Origin: Pavlovales sp. CCMP2436
Lineage: Eukaryota; Haptophyta; Pavlovophyceae; Pavlovales
DNA length: 11,247 nucleotides
Direction of reading: 5' to 3'
Assembly (NCBI GenBank): GCA_026770615.1
Contig: MU631663.1
Span: forward strand, 87,650 to 98,896
Made by a program: the position numbers and the translations under genes. Shown in pieces: positions 1 through 5,989 of the stretch (its first letter is position 1; every line of letters starts with the position of its first letter). The notes under the pieces are model-generated. The model worked only from the letters and a program-made list of their open reading frames with translations. It was not told the DNA's origin and searched no databases.

Positions 1-20
1 CCCCCCCCCTCCCCCTGCAG
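1..20 (+). other. 3' end of an intron (pyrimidine tract and AG acceptor)
   Basis: The window opens with C9, T, C5, then TGCAG. This is a textbook pyrimidine tract followed by a CAG acceptor ending at 20. From 21 a frame with good third-position GC bias opens in phase 0 and encodes the TDP1-like exon. The donor lies outside the window. A simple C-rich repeat is the alternative, but the protein match directly after it favours an acceptor. Confidence 0.55.
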
Positions 21-248
21 CCGGCAGAAGGCGGGATGGTTCTCATGAACTTCGAGCTTGGCGTCTTCCTCCCCGGCCCGCTCGCTCGCAGTGCGCCTCT
101 GCCTTACGCCAATCGCCCGACTCCGTACGTCCCCTCGCAGCTGCCCTTCTCAGGCAAGCAAAAGCAACAGCAAGCAAAAAAAACAAACAAAAATGTACAT
201 ACTTATATATACAGACAGTCAGACGCCAGCTTGAATCCCTGTCGGTAA
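21..248 (+). CDS. TDP1-like tyrosyl-DNA phosphodiesterase, C-terminal exon (5' partial)
   Basis: TDP1 removes topoisomerase I peptides and other adducts from DNA 3' ends in the nucleus, leaving a 3'-phosphate. Only the last ~75 codons are in the window. What I see: MNFELGVFLP at exon residues 9-18, corresponding to the conserved C-terminal strand (usually YELGVLFLP-like). After it come PLPY at 26-29, then P35-Y36, and P42-F43, which match the family's closing pattern P(V/L)PY..PP..Y...D.PW. The final Trp is Phe and the Asp is Gln here. Both catalytic HKD/HKN motifs would lie upstream, outside the window. Beyond residue 45 the tail turns Lys/Gln/Asn-rich and runs into the left arm of a dispersed repeat, which supplies the TAA at 246-248. 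The true end may therefore be earlier, or the tail may be recently acquired. The family call rests on about 35 residues of pattern recognition. Confidence 0.5.
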   Translation, partial: PAEGGMVLMNFELGVFLPGPLARSAPLPYANRPTPYVPSQLPFSGKQKQQQAKKTNKNVHTYIYRQSDASLNPCR

Positions 249-300
249 AATATACGTGTATATTACTGATAGGGATTCGAGCTGGCGCCTGAATACATGC
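191..300. repeat. Inverted pair of a dispersed repeat (28-bp arms, 14-nt loop)
   Basis: Arms 221-248 and 263-290 are inverted copies matching at 24 of 28 positions. Three of the four differences would be G-U pairs in RNA. The loop at 249-262 is a near-palindromic TATACGTGTATA-like stretch. The shared core on the right arm reads TACTGATAGGGATTC, then GAGCTGGCG. Weaker matches to the copies at 1905-2042 and 2661-2700 extend the left arm outward to about 191 (GTACATA...TATATAC). The pair lies between the stop of the TDP1-like exon and the start codon at 328, so it could affect the 3' end of one gene or the 5' leader of the next. Confidence 0.75.
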
Positions 301-327
301 ATTCATTTATGCGTGCACACATATCGC

Positions 328-1317
328 ATGCCCTTCCCAGGCGCTCTCTTTGCGGCCGTCCTCAACGGCGAAGGGCCCGCGCGCGCCGACGCACTCGCCT
401 CGAACGCGAGCGCGCGCGAGCTGCTGCTCTGCTGCTGCGACGCTGGCTGCCGCGCGTACGCACGCGTCGCCGCGCAGCTGCTGCTCACCTGCGCGTACGG
501 CGACGCAACAGCCGCACGCTGGGCGCGGGCCATCGAAGGCCGGCCCCGCGTGCGAGCCACTCGTCAGTGGGTGCAAGCGGCCGGCTTTGTTCGGGTCGCG
601 CTCACGCCCGAGCGGTGCTACCTGCACTGCGACTGGGACTGCGAGCCGTGGGAGCGGGCGCACGAGGAGGTGCGGCTGCCGCTCGGCCGCACGAGCGAGC
701 GCACGCTGCTCGTGCTCCTGCTCGACAGCACGCCGCCCGCACCCGGGCGCGAGTCTGCGGCGGCCGCTGTGGCTACCGCGGCGGTGAGCGAGTTCTGGTG
801 CGCCCTCGCGCATGGGGAGGGGTGCGCCGCGCAGGCTCTCTCGATGTTCCAGGGCGTCTACGCTGCCGACTGCAAGTACACCCACGGGCGCGCCCTCGCG
901 CTTCGGCTCGGCTCGCGCGCGCTGCCCGCCCTCGTCGTGGTGGCCGGGCAGCACGTCGCCCCGCTCGCACAGGGTGCGGCGCAGCTCGCCGCCTTCGACT
1001 CGGCCGAGCTGCTCGTGCGCCTCTTGCACTGCGAGGACAACGTGCTCGTACCGCTGCGCACGGCCAACGGCGGCGAGGCCGACGACGCGGCGGGCAGGGA
1101 TGCAGAGCTGCTCGCGCTGGCGCGCCTCGCCGGCGCGTCAGTTCGCCTCAACCGGTTCGACCTGGTGGTGATCGAGGTGGAGGGCGTGCTCAAGAATCAG
1201 GGCCAGATTGTCGTGGAGAAAGTCCGCAAGCACGACTCCTTCTTCGCGCGGGGCGGGTGCACCGCTGCCTTCTTCGAGGGGCTGCTGCGCTGCCCGCAGC
1301 CGGCGAAGGCTACGTGA
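328..1317 (+). CDS. Hypothetical protein, possible PUB-like and UAS/thioredoxin-like regions
   Basis: This is an intronless 329-residue ORF with very high GC at third positions. I chose the ATG at 328 because the in-frame extension up to 256 lies in repeat DNA. Residues ~45-100 (LLLTCAYGD, then ARWARAIEG, then WVQAAGFVRV) loosely resemble a PUB domain, the p97/Cdc48-binding module. Residues ~150-245 end in ALALRLGSRALPALVVVAGQ, a helix-cisPro-strand layout, followed by an acidic loop and NVLVPLR. This resembles the UAS thioredoxin-like domain of FAF/UBXD proteins. The combination would suggest a Cdc48 adaptor in ubiquitin-dependent extraction, but no UBX domain is visible and the resemblance is weak. 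Residues 23-60 are Cys-rich (about seven Cys) without a clear zinc motif. The C-terminal 50 residues (LVVIEVEGVLKNQGQIVVEK) are unrecognised. An intron could begin at the GTGAAC at 1312, so the 3' end is not certain. Confidence 0.6.
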   Translation: MPFPGALFAAVLNGEGPARADALASNASARELLLCCCDAGCRAYARVAAQLLLTCAYGDATAARWARAIEGRPRVRATRQWVQAAGFVRVALTPERCYLHCDWDCEPWERAHEEVRLPLGRTSERTLLVLLLDSTPPAPGRESAAAAVATAAVSEFWCALAHGEGCAAQALSMFQGVYAADCKYTHGRALALRLGSRALPALVVVAGQHVAPLAQGAAQLAAFDSAELLVRLLHCEDNVLVPLRTANGGEADDAAGRDAELLALARLAGASVRLNRFDLVVIEVEGVLKNQGQIVVEKVRKHDSFFARGGCTAAFFEGLLRCPQPAKAT

Positions 1318-1439
1318 ACGTTTCGAGTTCGGCGGCTGTAGCTGCGGTACCCCGGGTTGCGCTCACGTCAGGCCGCGGCGGCGGCGACGGCAAGGCGCGC
1401 GAGGGGCTGGAATGGACTCCAGAATCTAACAATAACTAA
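1318..1439 (+). other. Spacer or intron between two coding stretches
   Basis: These 122 bases are GC-rich at first, then switch to AT-rich AATCTAA/TAATAA repeats. A CTAAC branch-point-like string occurs near 1436. I see no convincing frame. An intron from GTGAAC at 1312 to the AG at 1468-1469 was considered, but its phase does not match the following frame. Confidence 0.3.
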
Positions 1440-1868
1440 CCAAATCTAATAATAATCTGTCCGCGCAAGCGGCTCGGGCTAGAGCTTGCCGAGCTCGGGC
1501 ACGACGTCAAGGTGGTCTCGCTGCTGCCCCACCTCTACAGTGACGAGTCTGCTGACGGCGGCGAGCTCAGCTCTGTCGCCCGCATGCACGCCTTGGTGCA
1601 GGACGCGGCTGTCCCGATGCTCGAGGCGATCCGTGCGGCCAAGGCAGTTGCGGGTAGTGGGCGCGTGTCGCGCGTGCTCTTGATCGGGGCAAACACCACC
1701 AAGCTCGCAGTGGAAGCCCTCAAAGAGACGGAGCGGGCATCAAGCTTGGGACTGGCGGACGTGGACCTCGCGTTCGAGGAGCACGAGGTGCTGCTCAGCG
1801 AGGGCAGCCTGGGTGCGACTGCCCAAGCCGTAACGACGGGCCCCGTCAGTTTCCCTGGGTGGATGTAG
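1440..1868 (+). pseudogene. Fragment of an unrecognised coding sequence without a start
   Basis: The frame opens at 1440 after an in-frame TAA and shows strong GC third-position bias from about 1467 to 1855, so it was or is coding. It has no plausible early ATG (the first is at 1584) and begins mid-domain with GLELAELGHDVKVVSLLPHL. That string resembles the N-terminal helix-strand of Rossmann-like or GT-B enzymes, but it is too short to name. The centre has a hydrophobic strand, RVSRVLLIGANTTKLAVEAL, which could be a second nucleotide-fold strand. The tail after 1840 looks non-native, and GTCAG at 1846-1850 could be a splice site. It is either an internal exon or a truncated gene. I do not recognise the family. 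Confidence 0.4.
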
Positions 1869-1904
1869 CACGGACACTGCACAGCACTGTGTACATCAAG
1901 CGAA

Positions 1905-2042
1905 CTGCATATAACGTTAACTATTACTGAAGGTGATAGAGGTAATCAAAGAGCTGGCGTTTGACTGCCCGGAAAAGCCTGCTGATCGATAAGTGCTTCT
2001 ACGCCCCAGTGCCTGCATATATAGAGTATTACTGATAGGGAT
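1905..2042 (+). repeat. Degenerate tandem copies of the dispersed repeat
   Basis: Unit 1 runs from CTGCATATA (1905) through TATTACTGA (1922) to GAGCTGGCGTTTGACTG (1951-1967). Unit 2 starts with GCCTGCATATATAGAG at 2011 and continues with TATTACTGATAGGGAT up to 2042, where it is cut by the transposon. The continuation of unit 2 resumes at 2661. The same words in the same order occur in the inverted pair at 191-300, so this is a real repeat family and not chance AT-rich similarity. Confidence 0.7.
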
Positions 2043-2660
2043 GTGTGTGTATGGTTAGTTACGAGCCAGGACAGTTTCCAGAAGCCCTCGTCCCATTTCA
2101 TCTTTTCATAGTTTCCCGGTAGATTTTGCCAGTTTTGCGTATCTTTTCGATCTCCGTGTCTTTGCGCACTCCCTCGACCTTTAATACCTTTGCTAGGACC
2201 CGATATGTCCGAAAAATGACTAAATAGGGGTTTAGACGTTATGACCCGACACCTGATTCTTGTGGAAAGGACGAGAAAATAGCCCTTTTACTAAATTTTA
2301 TAGGCCTTCTCATGGCCTTTTACTTCAAATCGTCATTGGTCTTTGCAGGAACTCTGAGGACCACTCTAGACGCTAAATTGGACGGGGAACAACTTCGGTG
2401 CTCGGCCCGACGCCTTATTTCAAAAGTATCGTTGAGAACAGAGCCTCCAAAGTGAGGGTGGTATTTTCACTCGAGGCTAAAAATACCACCAGCTCACTTT
2501 GAAGGCCCTCTCGGAATCATGTGTCGGGACGTGATACCGAAGTTTTTTTCCGACAAATTCTGCGTTTAGGGGTGCCTCCAAGATTCCTTCAAAACTACGA
2601 GGAGACGAAAGGACGAGGGCTTCTGGAAACTGTCCTGGCTCGTAACTAATCACACACACA
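2043..2660. mobile_element. MITE-like non-autonomous DNA transposon, 618 bp
   Basis: The ends are inverted repeats. 2055-2093 and 2611-2649 are perfect 39-bp inverses (core GTTACGAGCCAGGACAGTTT). Outside them lie GT-rich (2043-2050) and AC-rich (2650-2660) tips. Weaker inverted matching continues inward for ~25 bp and reappears at 2241-2260 versus 2513-2532, so the element is a degenerate foldback. The dinucleotide AT borders both sides (2041-2042 and 2661-2662). Removing the element plus one AT rejoins a repeat copy as GATAGGGATCCAAGCTGG, very close to the uninterrupted copy at 269-285. There is no transposase ORF; the 60-codon minus frame at 2477-2659 is just the right half of the element. 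The superfamily cannot be assigned. A 2-bp duplication is suggestive of Tc1/mariner-like elements, but AT rather than TA is unusual. Confidence 0.75.
2441..2510. repeat. Strong internal hairpin in the MITE
   Basis: CCTCCAAAGTGAGG at 2444-2457 plus GTGGTATTTT at 2458-2467 pairs with AAAATACCAC...CTCACTTTGAAGG at 2479-2505, interrupted by a 2-nt bulge and one mismatch. GAG at 2441 and CTC at 2510 can extend the stem. The loop is about 11 nt. It lies off-centre in the 618-bp element and its arms do not match the terminal inverted repeats. Confidence 0.75.
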
Positions 2661-2720
2661 ATCCAAGCTGGCGTGTGACTGTTCTAGTTGCCTGCATATA
2701 GTTATAATTATATATTAAAC
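2661..2720 (+). repeat. Right remainder of the repeat split by the MITE
   Basis: ATCCAAGCTGGCGTGTGACTG at 2661-2681 continues repeat unit 2 broken at 2042. GCCTGCATATAGTTATA at 2690 then begins another copy that degrades into an AT-rich run (2700-2730). Confidence 0.65.
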
Positions 2721-2933
2721 AATTAAAAAATTAGATGTACGGATTGCGAGCTCAGGCTGCTGTAGATGGCAGTGGCAGGCAGTTGTACTGAGATATACGG
2801 AGACTGGTGGACTGAACGGGTGCCTCCCCCCGACCATCGGATGGTCATCGGCAGGCAGGGAGGCGGGCGGAGCGCGTGCGCACGCCGGTGTCCGGGGCCA
2901 AGGCGGCCCGCAGACTGCGTGCGGGGCACCGGG
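2721..2933. other. Intergenic; probable 3' flank of the minus-strand fusion gene
   Basis: This 213-nt stretch has no credible frame. It lies just downstream (minus sense) of the fusion gene's TGA, so it should hold its 3' UTR. I see no minus-strand AATAAA. A C7-like run at 2826 and a small inverted repeat, GACCAT-CGG-ATGGTC at 2832-2846, are the only structures noted. Confidence 0.4.
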
Positions 2934-5582
2934 TCACCAGCTGTACGCAGCACCAGGCTTGCGCATGAACGCGACGCGCGCGGCGGAAAGGAAACGCTTG
3001 GTGCCGCCAGCGGGAGGCGCGCTCATGCCGTCGAGTAGGTGCATGTGCTCCGCGCCGATGGTGAACGCGAGCGCGCCGTTGCCGCCCGCGTGCACCGCGC
3101 CCGCGCGGGTGATCGCTGCGCACCCGTGCTGCAGGTTCCAGCGCAGCAGCACCTGCGCCGCTGTCCTGCCGCACTCGCGCGCGACGCGAGCGACCGTCAC
3201 GTGCGCGAGCAGCTCACAGGCGCCGATCTTGCCGCCCAGCGGCATGTGCGCTTGGAGCACGATGCCGCGCGCCGCGCAGTAGTGCGCCAGCTCCCACTGC
3301 GGCAGAAGCGGGTGGCGCTCCACCTGCACCAGCAAAGGCGGCGAGGGCAGCAGCTCAAGCGCGCCGATCGTGAAGTTGCAGACGCCCACGCCGCGCGCCA
3401 GGCCCTCTGCGACCAGCGCCTGCATCGCGCCCCAGACCGAGGTGAGGGTGCCGGCCTCCACCACATCGCTTGGCCAGTGCAGCAGCAGCAGGTCCGCGCA
3501 CTGCACGCCGAGCAAGCCGAGCGACTTAAGGAGCGTGAAGCGCACCTGTGCCGGGTCGGTGACGGCCTTGGGCACCTTGACGATCACAAACGGCACGAAG
3601 GCGGCGGGCCACAGCGCCAGAGCACGGCCGACCGCCGCCTCGTTCTTGTACGTGGGCGCGGTGTCGACGGCCACGCACCCGCGCTCCTGCGAGGCGGCGC
3701 GGCAGGCAGCGAGCGCCTCCTCCGTCTTGCCGGCGGCCACCTCGAAGAGGCCCCAGCCGAAGGCGGGCACGGCGAGCGGCGGCTGGCCCGCGGGCGCGGC
3801 GTCGATGGTGCCGCTGCCGTGCGCCTGCGCGCGCTTGCTTGGGCCGGCCGCCTCGGCGCGCACCACGCCGCACGCGTACATGCGCGCGGCCGCGCTCACC
3901 TGCGCCTCGTCCGCGCAGGAGACGATCGTGTCGATCTGCTCGGCGAGAGAGGGTGGGCTGAGCTTGCCAAAGCGCTTGAGCACGCCCACGCCCCTGTCAC
4001 CCTCCACGCCGCCCGGGTGGCCCACGCGCTGCTTGACTCGCTGCGCGCACTTGGCGTGCGGCGTGGAGAAGACAAGCACGTGCACGGGCACCGCGAGGCC
4101 GCGCCCGATCGCGGTGAAGTGCGCGCGCTGCGTGGCGTCGAGGTTGGTGCGGTCTACCACCACACTCTGGCCGCGTGCGAGCCCCGCCTTGGCAGCCGCC
4201 TCCACCTTTTCGCGCTTGCCCGGTTTGATCCCGCTGGCCCCGGCCGTGTCCTGGCAGACAACCGTCCAGCCGGTGAGCACCGGGTCGCCCGCCACGCCGC
4301 AGCAGCGCAGCAGCTCCTCGCAGAAGGTGGACTTGCCCGAGCCGGGCGGACCGCTCAGCAGCAGCAGCAGCGGTCCGCGCAGGTGCCCCGCGAGCAGCGC
4401 GCCGAGCGCAGACAGGTCGCCCTGCGCGCCCGCGTTGGCGCCCGCGCCGCTCGCGGCAGAGCCACCCCAGCCCGCCCAGCCGCGTCCGTCTGGCGTGGTG
4501 AACCCGAAGAACTCCTCGGGCGAAGCGAACTGCACCTGCATCGCCGTGGCGAAGGCACGCGCTTCGCTCCCACTTGCGCTCACGTACACGCAATGCTCGC
4601 GGTCCACCTCGGCGCCTAGGCGGCCGAGCAAGTGCTTCCACATGCCGACCCCCGGCGTGCGGTGGTCCGAGGGCTTCTTGGTCGCGACGAGGGCGAGCAG
4701 CGGCGCTGGCGCGACGGCGGTAGCGAGGCGTTCGACTGTCTCCTTGAGGCGCTGCGCGTTCGTGCCGTCGAACGCACCTTTGATGGTCGCATTGTTGCAC
4801 ATGATCACGAGTTTCTGCCCGTCAGCCGCGAGCGCCTTGAGCTTGTCCACCACGGCCGACGGCACGGCAAAGTCGGCGGCCTTCAGCGGGAAGTTGCCCG
4901 GGCGGCAGAGCCACTGCACGAGGGTGTGGTCGAGGTCGAAGAGGACCACCCGCACCTTGCCACTTCCCGCCGCCCCGCCCGAGGCCCCGCCCGTGGGCGT
5001 GCCGACGAGCAGCTCGCCGGCGTGCGGCGCCCAGGCCATGCCGACCGCGGGTGCAAAGTCGGACAACGGCGTCGCCGTGATCGCGGCCGCGCCGGTAGGG
5101 CTGGCGGGCGCCAGGGACGCGTCGGTGCGCGCGCGCTTGGAGGGCGGGCCGGACTCGGTGGCCTCCTCGGCCTCCTCGGCCTCTATAGTCTGGCTGATCG
5201 GGGAGCTGGCGGCAGCGGGTGCTTCCGCCTGCGCGCGCGGGGGGCTGGGGCAGGCCGCGTCGTCCGTCGACGGGTAAATGGCGACGTCCACCAGCTGGAA
5301 CTTGCCCGTGAGGCCGATCTGGTCGCCGTGCTGCAGCACGTACGACTGCCCGAGGCAGATTTTGAGAAGGTTGGCGGGCGGAACGCGCATGACGATGGTC
5401 GCGTTCGTCTTAGCGACCGACGTGAGCGTGAGCGCGCCGTTGGAAAGGCTGAGCGACGCCTGCTCCTTGGAGACATAGGCAGCCTGCTGGCCCATCGCGT
5501 GCTCGCGCCCGAGGATCAGCGTCGAGCCCTCGCCCATCTTGAGTTCCGCACCGCAGGGCAGCGTGAGCGAGACGCGCGCCAT
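2934..5582 (-). CDS. FHA - PNKP-like HAD/kinase - aldo-keto reductase fusion protein
   Basis: An uninterrupted 882-residue ORF; ATG at 5580-5582 in context GACCGATGG, stop TGA. FHA residues 1-105: GR (R26), SKEQ (38-41), N60, the PNKP/aprataxin pattern that binds phosphorylated repair scaffolds. An Ala/Pro/Glu linker (~106-208) has an NLS-like PSKRARTD at 147-154. HAD domain 209-360: FDLDHT (215-220) keeps both motif I Asp; KLVIMCNN, RTPGVGMW and FASPEEFF align to PNKP, but motif II T/S is C262, motif III K is T309, and the motif IV GD block is absent (YVSASGSE, 333-340). Kinase ~404-575: Walker A GPPGSGKST (411-419), CQDT (D445), VDRTNLDATQR (476-486), RVGHPGGVEGDRG; this is closest to kinases linked to PNKP/aprataxin-like proteins. 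AKR 598-882: catalytic tetrad D640, Y645, K669, H702, with GVGVCNF and LLRWNLQHG; the usual 2'-phosphate-binding K/S is R826/A827. Likely a nuclear DNA-end 5'-kinase fused to an NAD(P)H carbonyl reductase. The order of domains is seen directly; activity is inferred. Confidence 0.9.
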   Translation of the reverse strand: MARVSLTLPCGAELKMGEGSTLILGREHAMGQQAAYVSKEQASLSLSNGALTLTSVAKTNATIVMRVPPANLLKICLGQSYVLQHGDQIGLTGKFQLVDVAIYPSTDDAACPSPPRAQAEAPAAASSPISQTIEAEEAEEATESGPPSKRARTDASLAPASPTGAAAITATPLSDFAPAVGMAWAPHAGELLVGTPTGGASGGAAGSGKVRVVLFDLDHTLVQWLCRPGNFPLKAADFAVPSAVVDKLKALAADGQKLVIMCNNATIKGAFDGTNAQRLKETVERLATAVAPAPLLALVATKKPSDHRTPGVGMWKHLLGRLGAEVDREHCVYVSASGSEARAFATAMQVQFASPEEFFGFTTPDGRGWAGWGGSAASGAGANAGAQGDLSALGALLAGHLRGPLLLLLSGPPGSGKSTFCEELLRCCGVAGDPVLTGWTVVCQDTAGASGIKPGKREKVEAAAKAGLARGQSVVVDRTNLDATQRAHFTAIGRGLAVPVHVLVFSTPHAKCAQRVKQRVGHPGGVEGDRGVGVLKRFGKLSPPSLAEQIDTIVSCADEAQVSAAARMYACGVVRAEAAGPSKRAQAHGSGTIDAAPAGQPPLAVPAFGWGLFEVAAGKTEEALAACRAASQERGCVAVDTAPTYKNEAAVGRALALWPAAFVPFVIVKVPKAVTDPAQVRFTLLKSLGLLGVQCADLLLLHWPSDVVEAGTLTSVWGAMQALVAEGLARGVGVCNFTIGALELLPSPPLLVQVERHPLLPQWELAHYCAARGIVLQAHMPLGGKIGACELLAHVTVARVARECGRTAAQVLLRWNLQHGCAAITRAGAVHAGGNGALAFTIGAEHMHLLDGMSAPPAGGTKRFLSAARVAFMRKPGAAYSW
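5161..5187 (-). repeat. 9-nt tandem repeat in the acidic linker
   Basis: Three copies of GCCTCCTCG-like units on the plus strand encode the EAEEAEEA stretch (residues ~134-141) of the linker between the FHA and phosphatase domains. This is ordinary low-complexity linker expansion. Confidence 0.6.
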
Positions 5583-5609
5583 CGGTCAAGCTATCGGTCG
5601 AGCTATCGA
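5581..5609 (-). repeat. 12-bp direct repeat at the fusion gene's 5' leader
   Basis: ATCGGTCAAGCT (5581-5592) is followed at once by ATCGGTCGAGCT (5593-5604) and a partial ATCGAG. It overlaps the start codon region of the minus-strand fusion gene. It may be chance tandem duplication or leader structure; no known motif is recognised. Confidence 0.6.
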
Positions 5610-5985
5610 GCCACCGCACGGGGGCCTGCTTGCGAATGGCAAGCACCGCACTCTCGACTTCATTTTTTTTTGAAACTATGTACGACGTACTTACAATAGA
5701 AAAGGGCAGCAGGCAGTGGGTTGCAGACATTCTGTCTCAGAAGTGGTCGACTCCGAGCGTGTGGCGCGACGACATTCAGGCACCCAGGCGGCATGTAGTC
5801 ACCCAGGCGGGACTTCACTTCTAGCAGTTCTTCGTTTTTAGCAGAAACGCGCTGTCTCGCGCGCTGTCGCGTGAGTTGTCGTGCTCAGTGAGGTGCACAA
5901 GCCTTGGTGATGGGCGCGTAGTCGCGAGGGCCGTGTCGCCCTTCCGCTTCTCTCTCCGCCCGCCTCAGTTCAGCCTCTGCTGCTC
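5610..5985. other. Intergenic region upstream of the fusion gene
   Basis: This probably holds the fusion gene's promoter (minus sense). I see a T9 run at 5663-5671, a TACGACGTA palindrome near 5680, a direct repeat CACCCAGGCGG at 5781 and 5800 (19 bp apart), and GCGCTGTCTCGCGCGCTGTCGCG at 5850-5872 as an imperfect tandem. There is no TATA-like box in a convincing position and no credible ORF before about 5990. Confidence 0.35.
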
Positions 5986-5989
5986 ACAT

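Noticed and set aside
221..290. tRNA or tRNA-derived SINE, because CTCGAATCCC in the reverse strand looks like a pol III B box
   Set aside because: The flanking bases cannot form a T-arm stem, no A box or cloverleaf is found at the right distance, and there is no A-rich tail.
297..1439. 380-codon frame overlapping the 328-1317 ORF
   Set aside because: The product is almost entirely Arg/Ala/Gly with no structure and poor third-position bias. It is a frame shadow.
1312..1469. Intron joining the 328-1317 ORF to the 1440-1868 fragment
   Set aside because: The donor (GTGAAC, phase 2) and acceptor (CAAG at 1469, phase 0) are out of register, and the acceptor lacks a pyrimidine tract.
2477..2659. 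60-codon minus-strand ORF
   Set aside because: It lies wholly inside the right half of the foldback element and its terminal repeat. No coding bias or family match.
2043..2660. Helitron, because insertion is at an AT dinucleotide
   Set aside because: Helitrons lack long terminal inverted repeats and end in CTRR after a hairpin. This element has 39-bp perfect inverted ends and AT on both sides.
3039..5277. Long plus-strand frames (3039-4619 and 3370-5277) opposite the fusion gene
   Set aside because: They are antisense shadows created by GC-rich codons. Their translations are Arg/Ala/Ser low-complexity with no domain, while the minus frame has four recognisable domains.
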